In this document: in pieces, positions 1-5,677 of the stretch
Position numbering within the stretch: the stretch's first letter is position 1
Layout: each line of letters starts with the position of its first letter
Position numbers and translations under genes: made by a program
Notes under the pieces: generated by a model
The model's input: the letters and a program-made list of their open reading frames with translations, nothing else
The model's database searches: none
What the model was told of the DNA's origin: nothing
Source of the DNA: JAWLCQ01 sp041687095
GTDB taxonomy: Bacteria; Planctomycetota; Phycisphaerae; SM23-33
Length of the DNA stretch: 6,316 nt
Assembly (NCBI GenBank): GCA_041687095.1
Contig: JAWLCQ010000240.1
Location: 1-6,316, forward strand
Direction: 5' to 3'

Positions 1-3000
1 ACTCGCAATCGCAAGGCCCTCCATCCAGTAGCCCGTGAACACCACGTCCGTCTCGCCGTACCCGAAGGCGTTCTTGATCTCGCGGAAGCGGGCGGACGTG
101 GGGTCCCCGTCGCGGCTGTTGGGGAGCATGTCGTAGAGCATGAGTTCGGTGTGGACGAGGCGGCGGGAGGCGGCGATCGCGTCCTTGTCGCCCTTCATCT
201 TGTCCCCGAAGAACGTGCCCATGTACCCGAAGGCTTCGCCTCGCATCAGCTCCAGCGTGCTGGGGGGCAGGCGGTCCAGGAGGCTTTCGCCCGGGATGTG
301 GACCTCCCAGTCGCCCTCGCCAAAGCAGCCCGCCGTCGCCCAACTCCCCCACACCGGGCTGAACCCGAAGCTGGAGATGTGCACGAGGAGGAACGGGCGG
401 CCCAGGCGGCCATGCCGCTGGGTGATGACGTACATCCGCTTGAGCAGCTCGCGGGTGTCGAGGTTGTGGTAGCTCCCGCGGAGGCGGCCGGTCCCGTCGA
501 ACCAGCCCGACCCGTTGAGCAGGTTCACGTCGGGCCCGTCGGACCCGTAGGACTCGTCGATGTAGTAGCCCGCGTACCCGTGCAGGTCCATCCACCACGC
601 GAGGGTCGCCGCCGCCCAGTCGCGGTAGGTGGCGACGGGCTTGATGGGCCCCCAGCGGGAGGGCATGTTCGCCCAGTCCTCGCCCAGGATCTTGACGGCG
701 GGGCTGGTGTTGGAGACCACCCAGGGCATGGGGTGCATGACGGTGAACTGCGGGTTGGTGTAGGGGAGGGGGAGCTTGTTCTGGTTGCGGGCGGCGGCGT
801 CGGTGGGGGCGCGGTCGATGATCTCCTGCGACGGGTCGTCCCAGGCGATCACGAGCTTGCCGTTCTGGGCCTTGGCGTCGTTGAGGCCCCACCACCCGTC
901 GAACCAGAAGTAGTTCCACTCGTCGCTGAGGGCGTAGTTTCGCCAGCCCGGCTGATAGGGCTTGGTGGGGGTGGGGAGCAGGCAGAACTCGATGGGGCTG
1001 TCCCCGTTCTGCACGCCCCCGGGCGTCCTCAGGCGGACCTGCAGGTGGACGACGCCCTGGTCATCGCGGGTGATGACGGTGAGGGACTCCCCGGGCTTTT
1101 CGGTCCATCCGCGGGTGTGGTCGGCGGACCAGGTGAAACCGGCGGCGCTGTCGCCCACCCACACGTAGGGCACGAGCGTGCCCATGATCTCGTCGTCGCG
1201 GACGCTCCGGCTCTCCCAGAGGAGGCCCGTCCCCTCGGGCAGCTTCGCCTGCCCGGTGGGCAGGAGCATCCGGGCGGCGATCTCGGGCTTCAGCGGGATG
1301 TCGAGGATGAGGGACTCGGGGAAGTCGCCCTGGGACTTGGGGTCCGCCCCGCGGCGGAGGGCGAACTTCATCAGCCCGTCGTAGTCCAACTCGCACGACA
1401 CGTCGAGGAAGCTCCCGCCGCTCACCTCCAGGCGGGCGGCCCAGGCGGCGGCGGAGGCGTGGACGTTGGGTTGGGCCTTGGGGGCGGACTTGGGCTCGGT
1501 GAGCTTCACCGCCTCCGCTCCATTGCCCGCCAGCAGCGTGACGGGCCCGGCGAGCAGGTCGCGGCCGTTGACGGTGATCTGCTTGGGCAGGCCCGACGGG
1601 GCGAGGGTGATCTTGCGCCCGGCGATGTCGATGCTCCCGTCGCGGCGGACGTAGACGGGCGTCCAGGGGGGCATGACGCAGTCGGTGACGCCTACGTGGG
1701 TGTTCAGGAAGTCCAGCACGCGGCCCTGGCGGGCGGCGAAGGGGCGGTTGACGGTCTCGTCGTTGAGGTCCAGGCGGTTGAACTTCGCCTCGGCGGAGGA
1801 GAGTTCCTCGCCCGCGGCGTCGAGGGCCTTGGCGCGGAGGACGAACTGCCCGAAGGGCGTGTCCGCGGGCAGGTCCACGCGGGCGATGGAGAGGTCCTTC
1901 TGGAACCGCTCCAGCCGCTGCGTCAGCAGGACGGTGTCGGGGGCGTCCGCGGTGGCGAGTTCGACGACGACGGCGGCGGGCATGACCCCGCCGAGGCGCA
2001 GCGACCAGATGTCCGCCTGCACTTCCAGCGCCTGGGCGAGCTGTCCGTAGCGGGCGGTGACGGCCATCTCGCGGGGGGGCGAGACGGTTTCCTTCATCGC
2101 CTCGATGGTGGCGGCGCGGGCGCCGGCGTGGGTGGGGTCGAAGCGGAGGTACTGGTGGTACCACACGTCGGGCCCATCGGCGGAGGCGACGCGGAGTTCC
2201 GCGTGCCCGCGCTTGCCCGCGAAGCCGTCGGGGGACTGCAGGTTCAGCGCCTTGCGCTCCCCGGGGGCGAGTTGGACGGTCTGTTCCGCGCGGGCGAGCA
2301 CGTCGTCGGCCGACTCGCCCGTCACGACGGCGGAGACGGTATAGGACTGCTTGCTCTCCGTCGTGTTGCGGAGGGCGAGGGAGGCGGCGAGCTGTCCGTC
2401 GTGCAGCGCGCCCAGGTCCAGCCACTGCACGCCCGGGGCGCCCTTGCGGAGTTGGAGGCGGCCCATGGAGTCGCGGGCGATGAACGGGCCCCCGCGGAGC
2501 GACCAGGCGCGCTGCGGCCAGGAGCGGACGAAGTTCGCCCGCCACGTCTGCCCCTCGGCGAACCCGGCGGGGTCGAGGTCTTGGATATTGATCGAGCCCT
2601 CGATGTACCACTCCTCCTGGGTCTGGGTGGTCTGCAGCTCGATGCGGGGGTTGTACCCGGGCTCGGTGAGCCCGATCTCGGGCATGACGCGGACGTCATG
2701 GATGGCCCCGTAGGCGTTGAAGCAGAGCTGGTAGATGATGGTCTTCCCGCCCGTGTTGTCGGGCGAGAGGTACAGTTCGACGTCGCTGTCGAGGTAGACG
2801 GCCGAGTCGCGGAAGCGGTTCTTGGCGCCGTACCACTGGGGCTTTTCCTTGAGGCAGCGGTAGGCGAAGTAGATCCGCTCGGCGTCGTAGGCGACGTAGG
2901 CGATCGTGGAGGGGTACGCGAAGGTCTTGCCCCACTGGGCAAGGCTCGTCACCGCCGACGCCTGCTCCCATTCGGTGGGGTCGAACTTGCCGTCGATGAC

Positions 3001-3159
3001 GGGCGCCTTGGTGACCGCACTGAGCGTGAGCAGGGGGGTGGCAGGGGGGGCCTTCCAGTCCAGCCCCTCCCCGTTTCCGATCGCCTCGTCCGCTCCCCAC
3101 GCCGCGCCCCCCGCCGCCATCGCCACAACCCCGACCGCACAGACAAGCCAGTTCCGCAT
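1..3159 (-). CDS. Secreted CBM9-like plus DUF6067/GH123-like glycoside hydrolase-type protein (C-terminus cut by window edge)
   Basis: The frame is open for 1053 codons from ATG at 3159-3157 to the window edge, with no stop. An AGAGGTGG Shine-Dalgarno (3164-3171) sets the start. Residues 1-23 are a signal peptide (MRNWLVCAVGVVAMAAGG, then AAWGADE near the cut). Residues about 50-240 resemble a CBM9/DOMON-like carbohydrate-binding domain, opening APVIDGKFDPTEWEQA and continuing YVAYDAERIYFAYRC, DVELYLSPD and EEWYIEGSINI. Residues about 250-560 look like beta-sandwich modules. From about 495 the pattern fits DUF6067-type proteins (MPPWTPVYV, GFTWSADHTRGW, FCLLPTPTKPYQPGWRNY). A barrel-like region follows, with GYYIDESY (864-871; D868 and E869 are candidate active-site acids) and GCFGEGDWEV (944-953). 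By family this should be an exported glycan-active enzyme, but substrate and catalytic residues are unproven. It is divergent from the GH71-like gene, so the two may share a regulatory region. An inactive carbohydrate-binding homologue is the main alternative. Confidence 0.85.
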   Translation of the reverse strand, partial: MRNWLVCAVGVVAMAAGGAAWGADEAIGNGEGLDWKAPPATPLLTLSAVTKAPVIDGKFDPTEWEQASAVTSLAQWGKTFAYPSTIAYVAYDAERIYFAYRCLKEKPQWYGAKNRFRDSAVYLDSDVELYLSPDNTGGKTIIYQLCFNAYGAIHDVRVMPEIGLTEPGYNPRIELQTTQTQEEWYIEGSINIQDLDPAGFAEGQTWRANFVRSWPQRAWSLRGGPFIARDSMGRLQLRKGAPGVQWLDLGALHDGQLAASLALRNTTESKQSYTVSAVVTGESADDVLARAEQTVQLAPGERKALNLQSPDGFAGKRGHAELRVASADGPDVWYHQYLRFDPTHAGARAATIEAMKETVSPPREMAVTARYGQLAQALEVQADIWSLRLGGVMPAAVVVELATADAPDTVLLTQRLERFQKDLSIARVDLPADTPFGQFVLRAKALDAAGEELSSAEAKFNRLDLNDETVNRPFAARQGRVLDFLNTHVGVTDCVMPPWTPVYVRRDGSIDIAGRKITLAPSGLPKQITVNGRDLLAGPVTLLAGNGAEAVKLTEPKSAPKAQPNVHASAAAWAARLEVSGGSFLDVSCELDYDGLMKFALRRGADPKSQGDFPESLILDIPLKPEIAARMLLPTGQAKLPEGTGLLWESRSVRDDEIMGTLVPYVWVGDSAAGFTWSADHTRGWTEKPGESLTVITRDDQGVVHLQVRLRTPGGVQNGDSPIEFCLLPTPTKPYQPGWRNYALSDEWNYFWFDGWWGLNDAKAQNGKLVIAWDDPSQEIIDRAPTDAAARNQNKLPLPYTNPQFTVMHPMPWVVSNTSPAVKILGEDWANMPSRWGPIKPVATYRDWAAATLAWWMDLHGYAGYYIDESYGSDGPDVNLLNGSGWFDGTGRLRGSYHNLDTRELLKRMYVITQRHGRLGRPFLLVHISSFGFSPVWGSWATAGCFGEGDWEVHIPGESLLDRLPPSTLELMRGEAFGYMGTFFGDKMKGDKDAIAASRRLVHTELMLYDMLPNSRDGDPTSARFREIKNAFGYGETDVVFTGYWMEGLAIAS

Positions 3160-3163
3160 CCTG

Positions 3164-3171
3164 CCACCTCT
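3164..3171 (-). promoter_or_regulatory. Ribosome binding site of the CBM9/DUF6067-like gene
   Basis: On the minus strand AGAGGTGG ends four bases before the ATG at 3159, and its AGAGG core is about seven bases away. This is a good Shine-Dalgarno match and decides the start, because the signal peptide begins immediately after it. Confidence 0.7.
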
Positions 3172-3241
3172 TTCCAGCCGAGTGGTGTTGTCGCGGCGGA
3201 ACGCGGACCGGCGTCCCGACCGTTCCCATCCGCCGCCGCGT

Positions 3242-3270
3242 ACTCTACCGGTTCGCGGGGCGAAGAGCAA
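3242..3270 (-). promoter_or_regulatory. Weak sigma70-like promoter candidate for the minus-strand gene
   Basis: On the minus strand TTGCTC (3270-3265) and TAGAGT (3247-3242) are separated by exactly 17 bases. Matches to the TTGACA and TATAAT consensus are three and four of six. Spacing and position (transcript start near 3235, leader of about 75 nt) are right, but such matches occur by chance, and promoter consensus in this phylum is poorly defined. The -35 box lies about 24 bp from the mobile element's left end. Confidence 0.25.
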
Positions 3271-3286
3271 TGGGTGTGAATAGCTT

Positions 3287-3294
3287 GAGGTGTG
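3287..3294 (+). repeat. Left copy of 8-bp target-site duplication
   Basis: GAGGTGTG directly abuts the left terminal inverted repeat of the 3295-3508 element and is repeated exactly at 3509-3516, directly after the right terminal repeat. An exact 8-bp direct repeat touching both ends is the expected footprint of transposition, and 8 bp is the duplication length typical of the IS66 family. Confidence 0.8.
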
Positions 3295-3508
3295 GTAACC
3301 GTTCACGCCTGTGCATGCGGCGACGGAAGTCAGAAGAAACAGCCGGAGAGAAGGGGATTAGACAGATTTCAGGATTGCAAAGATGGGAGAACAGGGAGGG
3401 GTTCTTCTCGTCAATCTGTGCAATCTCAGAATCTGCGTAATCCCTTTCTTCGGGGCTGTTTCTTCTCTTCGCGCCTTCGGCGCTGTCAGTGAAGACGTGA
3501 ACGGTTAC
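3295..3508. mobile_element. Foldback MITE-like element, IS66-type ends (214 bp, non-coding)
   Basis: Seen directly: the ends are perfect 13-bp inverted repeats, GTAACCGTTCACG (3295-3307) and its complement (3496-3508), flanked by the 8-bp direct repeat GAGGTGTG. The interior is also palindromic. AGAAGAAACAGCC (3332-3344) pairs with 3454-3466, GGGATTA (3354-3360) with 3438-3444, CAGATT (3363-3368) with 3430-3435, GATTGCA (3373-3379) with 3419-3425, and AGAAC (3388-3392) with 3401-3405, leaving the loop AGGGAGGG. Known: IS66-family ends start with GTAA and give 8-bp duplications. Inferred: this is a non-autonomous element mobilised in trans by an IS66-type transposase. It encodes no transposase and no convincing protein. 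Its insertion between divergent genes may affect their expression, since either strand's transcript would form a long hairpin. Confidence 0.8.
3471..3483. repeat. Small perfect hairpin inside the right arm of the element
   Basis: GCGCC (3471-3475), the loop TTC and GGCGC (3479-3483) form a five-pair GC stem within the right half of the foldback element. The left half has no exact counterpart, so this is one of the places where the two arms have diverged. Confidence 0.5.
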
Positions 3509-3516
3509 GAGGTGTG
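3509..3516 (+). repeat. Right copy of 8-bp target-site duplication
   Basis: GAGGTGTG directly follows the right terminal inverted repeat of the foldback element and is identical to 3287-3294. Removing the element and one copy would restore a continuous upstream sequence between the two divergent genes. Confidence 0.8.
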
Positions 3517-3523
3517 AGGCTGT

Positions 3524-3552
3524 GAGGCCGTGGGGGGCATCGGCCTCCTTTT
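3524..3552 (+). promoter_or_regulatory. Terminator-like or leader hairpin upstream of the GH71-like gene
   Basis: GAGGCCG (3524-3530) and CGGCCTC (3541-3547) form a perfect seven-pair stem around a ten-base loop, followed by CTTTT. It lies about 75 bp before the GH71-like start. It could stop transcripts entering from the mobile element, attenuate the GH71 transcript, or have no function if transcription starts downstream. Confidence 0.35.
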
Positions 3553-3560
3553 CCCCGGTC

Positions 3561-3576
3561 CGCCGGCCGTCCGGCG
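3561..3576. repeat. Short GC inverted repeat in the GH71 upstream region
   Basis: CGCCGG (3561-3566) and CCGGCG (3571-3576) can pair around the loop CCGT. In DNA this GC-rich such stems are common, so only the position about 50 bp before the GH71 start makes it worth noting. Confidence 0.3.
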
Positions 3577-3615
3577 CGGTTACAGGTGCAGGCGGTTTTC
3601 GGGTCACCGATAACG

Positions 3616-3626
3616 AAAGGACGGAG
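3616..3626 (+). promoter_or_regulatory. Ribosome binding site of the GH71-like gene
   Basis: AAAGGACGGAG ends two bases before the ATG at 3629, with the AAAGGA core seven bases away. This supports 3629 over the next in-frame ATG at 3653, which would remove the basic n-region of the signal peptide. Confidence 0.65.
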
Positions 3627-3628
3627 CG

Positions 3629-5440
3629 ATGGTTCACAGGGCTGGGATCGGAATGCTGGCGGTGCTGGTGATGGTTGGGGTCTCGTTCGCGGCCGGGGAC
3701 GACGCGGCCAAGCCGCGCGAGCGGAAGATCTACGGGCACTACATGGGGTGCTTCGTCTCGGGGGCGGGGGCGATTTACTCGCACTCCCACAGCGGGCTGG
3801 GGACGATGGACTGCCCCGCCAAGATCCGCGACGGAAAGCCCCTGGAGCGCAACCTCGCCGCCTGGGCCGCCACCTCCCCCGGGGGCACGTACCGCAACTT
3901 CGACCTCGCCCCGTACGACAAGCGCCTCTCGCTGGAGGACGCCGCCGACCTCGAACTCCGCCGGGCGATGCGGATCGGGCTCGACGGGTTCACCTTCGAC
4001 GCCTGGGCCGGGGGCGAGGGCGCCCGCGAGCTGTTCAACCTGATGATGAAGATCTGCGAGGAGAAGGACTACCCCTTCGAACTCACCATCACCCTCGACG
4101 CGTCGTGCCTGAAGAATGACACCGGCGGGGTCCGCGGGTCGTACGTCCGCGAGATCAAGTGGCTCATCGAGACGCACGGGAAGAGCCCCAAGCTCGCGCG
4201 GCGCGATGGAAAGGTGCTCATCATGGGCTACCAGTCCGCCTGGCCGTGGGTGCAGCACCTCTGGGACCACTGCTACGCCAAGGGCATGAACAAGGAGGAG
4301 GCCCAGAAGGAGGTCGCCCGCCTCCGCGCCTGCGAGGAGGGCTGGAACCTCGTGGGCTCCTCCATCCGCGACCTGGAGAAGCAGATCGGCGAGCCGATCT
4401 ACTGGGAGTTCTGCCTCTCGGCGTTCAACCACAACGTCGGGACGAAGTTCCCCGAGGGCGGCCTGGCCAAGGCGGCCGGCATCATCGCCAAGGCCGTCCC
4501 CGCCGTCGGGTCCTTCAGCCACCTGGGCGACGAGCACGGCGAGGTCGTCAAGGCCGTCCTCGACGCCGGGGCCGAATGGTCCCAGCCCATGTGGCTGCAG
4601 TACGAGAACTACGGGTGGTATCAGGCGGCGAGCCCGGGGACGGACTGGATCCGCGGCAACTGGGCGGCCGCCCGCGAGCAGCCCTCCACCCTCATGCAGT
4701 ACATCACCTGGAACGACTACCACGAGTCCACCAACCTCACCCCCGGGATCAACTCCCGCTACGCCTACTACGACCTGACGGGCTACTTCATCCAGTGGTG
4801 GAAGACCGGCGAGGAGCCCAAGGTCGATCGCGACCGCATGTACATCTTCAGCCACAAGTTCGCCAAGGGCGGGAAGATCTTCCCGTTCAAGGGCAAGGCG
4901 GACAAGGACAACGTCATCGAGGTCCTGACGATCCTGCCCGAACCGGCCCGCCTCCGCGTGCCTGGGCGCACCTTCAGCGACGGTTCGCCCGCCGAGTGGG
5001 ACGCCCCCGCGGGGCTGAGCTTCAAGCAGCTCCCGCTCACCCCCGGGCCCGTCTCGGCCGAGCTGCTGCGAGACGGGAAGGTGCAGACGCGCCTCGACCT
5101 GCCCGAGCCCGTGGGGGACCGTCCGTTCCGCCCCGACGTGGGCAAGGTGGCCATCTCGACGGAGTTCGAGAAGCACTGGAAGGCGGACTTCGGAGACCTC
5201 CCGCCGTACGTCTACAGCGAGTACGGCGACGACGACAACGACGGGCTGCCCAACTGGTTTGAGATGCTCTGGTTCGGCAAGTTCGGGGACATGTCTACCG
5301 CCACCGTCGCCAACCCCGACGACGATCCCGACAACGACGGGAAGACGAACCTCCAGGAGTACCTCGACCAGACCGACCCGACCATGCCCCCGCCGCCCAA
5401 AGCCCCCGCCGCCGCCATTCCCATGCCCGCGGGGGCGTGA
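3629..5440 (+). CDS. Secreted GH71-like glycoside hydrolase with C-terminal calcium-loop (TSP3-like) repeats
   Basis: A complete 603-residue protein. Residues 1-21 form a signal peptide (MVHRAGIGMLAVLVMVGVSFA, cut before AGDD), so it is exported. Residues about 33-395 resemble family GH71 (mutanase, alpha-1,3-glucanase): KIYGHYMG (33-40), IGLDGFTFDA (116-125), FELTITLD (150-157), PAVGSFSHLGDEHG (291-304) and above all YITWNDYHES (358-367), matching the GH71 WNDYGES signature. Acidic residues such as D124, D157, D301, E302, D363 and E366 are catalytic candidates that cannot be ranked here. Residues about 405-500 look like a beta domain. Two EF-hand-like loops follow, D534/D536/D538/G539/N542/E545 and D566/D568/D570/G571/N574/E577, as in bacterial TSP3-type repeats. 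A Pro/Ala tail closes the protein, with no visible sorting signal. Known GH71 enzymes cut alpha-1,3-glucan. The substrate here is inferred and could differ. Confidence 0.9.
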   Translation: MVHRAGIGMLAVLVMVGVSFAAGDDAAKPRERKIYGHYMGCFVSGAGAIYSHSHSGLGTMDCPAKIRDGKPLERNLAAWAATSPGGTYRNFDLAPYDKRLSLEDAADLELRRAMRIGLDGFTFDAWAGGEGARELFNLMMKICEEKDYPFELTITLDASCLKNDTGGVRGSYVREIKWLIETHGKSPKLARRDGKVLIMGYQSAWPWVQHLWDHCYAKGMNKEEAQKEVARLRACEEGWNLVGSSIRDLEKQIGEPIYWEFCLSAFNHNVGTKFPEGGLAKAAGIIAKAVPAVGSFSHLGDEHGEVVKAVLDAGAEWSQPMWLQYENYGWYQAASPGTDWIRGNWAAAREQPSTLMQYITWNDYHESTNLTPGINSRYAYYDLTGYFIQWWKTGEEPKVDRDRMYIFSHKFAKGGKIFPFKGKADKDNVIEVLTILPEPARLRVPGRTFSDGSPAEWDAPAGLSFKQLPLTPGPVSAELLRDGKVQTRLDLPEPVGDRPFRPDVGKVAISTEFEKHWKADFGDLPPYVYSEYGDDDNDGLPNWFEMLWFGKFGDMSTATVANPDDDPDNDGKTNLQEYLDQTDPTMPPPPKAPAAAIPMPAGA

Positions 5441-5474
5441 GCCTCAGCGCGACTCTCCCCGCCCCCCGTAAGAG

Positions 5475-5535
5475 GCAGGGATGCAGGGGATGCAGGAGAT
5501 GGGAACGAATCCGCTCCCATCCCCTGCATCCCTGC
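5475..5535 (+). terminator. Strong hairpin after the GH71-like gene, possible terminator
   Basis: GCAGGGATGCAGGGGATG (5475-5492) is exactly complementary to 5518-5535, a perfect 18-bp inverted repeat. The left side holds another near copy, so a second register is possible: GCAGGAGATGGGA (5492-5504) pairs with 5515-5527 with one mismatch, around the loop ACGAATCCGC. The hairpin begins 34 bp after the stop and is followed by TCTCTTTC rather than a clean T run. It may therefore be a weak terminator, an mRNA 3'-end stabiliser or a dispersed repeat. Confidence 0.5.
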
Positions 5536-5540
5536 TCTCT

Positions 5541-5569
5541 TTCATCTGGTTCATCCGCGTTCATCCCCG
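5541..5569. repeat. Three degenerate TTCATC words, about 10-bp period
   Basis: TTCATCTGG, TTCATCCGCG and TTCATCCCCG follow one another head to tail, about one DNA helical turn apart. The family of words resembles the AATCTGCG/AATC words inside the foldback element at 3411-3444. Intergenic repeats of this wording are familiar from planctomycete-like genomes, but that is memory and not a search. Confidence 0.55.
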
Positions 5570-5663
5570 CTGGTTTTCGGGCGTTCGCAACGGACGGGAC
5601 ACAACGGATGGGATGGGTGGCGTCCACGCCCCTCGTATGGGACAATGGGGCGAATCCCTGGAC

Positions 5664-5669
5664 GAAAGG
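5664..5669 (+). promoter_or_regulatory. Ribosome binding site of the 154-residue protein
   Basis: GAAAGG lies eight bases before the ATG at 5678. An earlier in-frame ATG at 5645 runs into TAG at 5672-5674, so 5678 is the first usable start of this frame. Confidence 0.55.
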
Positions 5670-5677
5670 CGTAGGCA

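Larger units (their letters stand above)
3160..3628. other. Divergent intergenic region between the two secreted-protein genes
   Basis: This 469-bp gap separates two start codons that point away from each other, so it must carry the promoters of both genes. Nearly half of it (3295-3508) is a foldback MITE-like element, leaving about 135 bp on the minus-gene side and 120 bp on the GH71 side. The flanks hold both ribosome binding sites, a weak promoter candidate for the minus-strand gene, and small hairpins in front of the GH71 gene. No convincing gene lies here. The 66-codon plus frame at 3292-3492 covers most of the palindrome and has no recognisable domain. Confidence 0.8.
5441..5677. other. 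Intergenic region with hairpin and degenerate word repeats
   Basis: This 237-bp gap follows the GH71-like stop. It starts with a strong G-rich/C-rich hairpin (5475-5535), continues with three degenerate TTCATC-type words (5541-5569), and ends with a GC-rich stretch leading into the next gene's ribosome binding site. I see no convincing gene or clear promoter in it. The length and the hairpin suggest the downstream gene has its own promoter. Confidence 0.6.

Noticed and set aside
1061..2611. 516-codon minus-strand frame in another register
   Set aside because: It is Arg/Pro-rich and overlaps the true minus-strand gene in a different frame, a typical GC-rich shadow.
3193..3236. GCGGCGGA / TCCGCCGC inverted repeat upstream of the minus-strand gene
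   Set aside because: Eight-base GC-only arms separated by 28 bases are expected by chance in this composition.
1..3279. Open plus-strand frame of more than 1040 codons opposite the CBM9/DUF6067-like gene
   Set aside because: It uses the same codon boundaries as the real minus-strand gene, is dominated by Gly, Val, Ala, Glu and Asp as expected from complementing GC-rich codons, and has no domain, signal peptide or convincing start. The minus strand shows clear domains.
3361..3444. Possible CRISPR-like array from the recurring AATCTG words
   Set aside because: The words are degenerate, about 10 bp apart and arranged as an inverted repeat, without constant repeats or unique spacers.
3292..3492. 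66-codon plus-strand frame across the foldback element
   Set aside because: It lies almost wholly in the palindromic element, has no plausible ribosome binding site, and shows a composition dictated by the repeat words. It is not a transposase.
3245..5176. 643-codon minus-strand frame opposite the GH71-like gene
   Set aside because: It is antisense to a clear GH71-like protein, has low-complexity Leu/Val/Gly/Asp composition, and runs into the mobile element and intergenic DNA.
4159..5262. 367-codon plus-strand frame within the GH71-like gene
   Set aside because: It is an Arg/Gly/Pro-rich shadow in another frame, while the GH71-like frame keeps family motifs over the same bases.
5619..5630. 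GGCG-TCCA-CGCC hairpin before the 154-residue gene
   Set aside because: A four-pair stem is too short to call as a regulatory structure.
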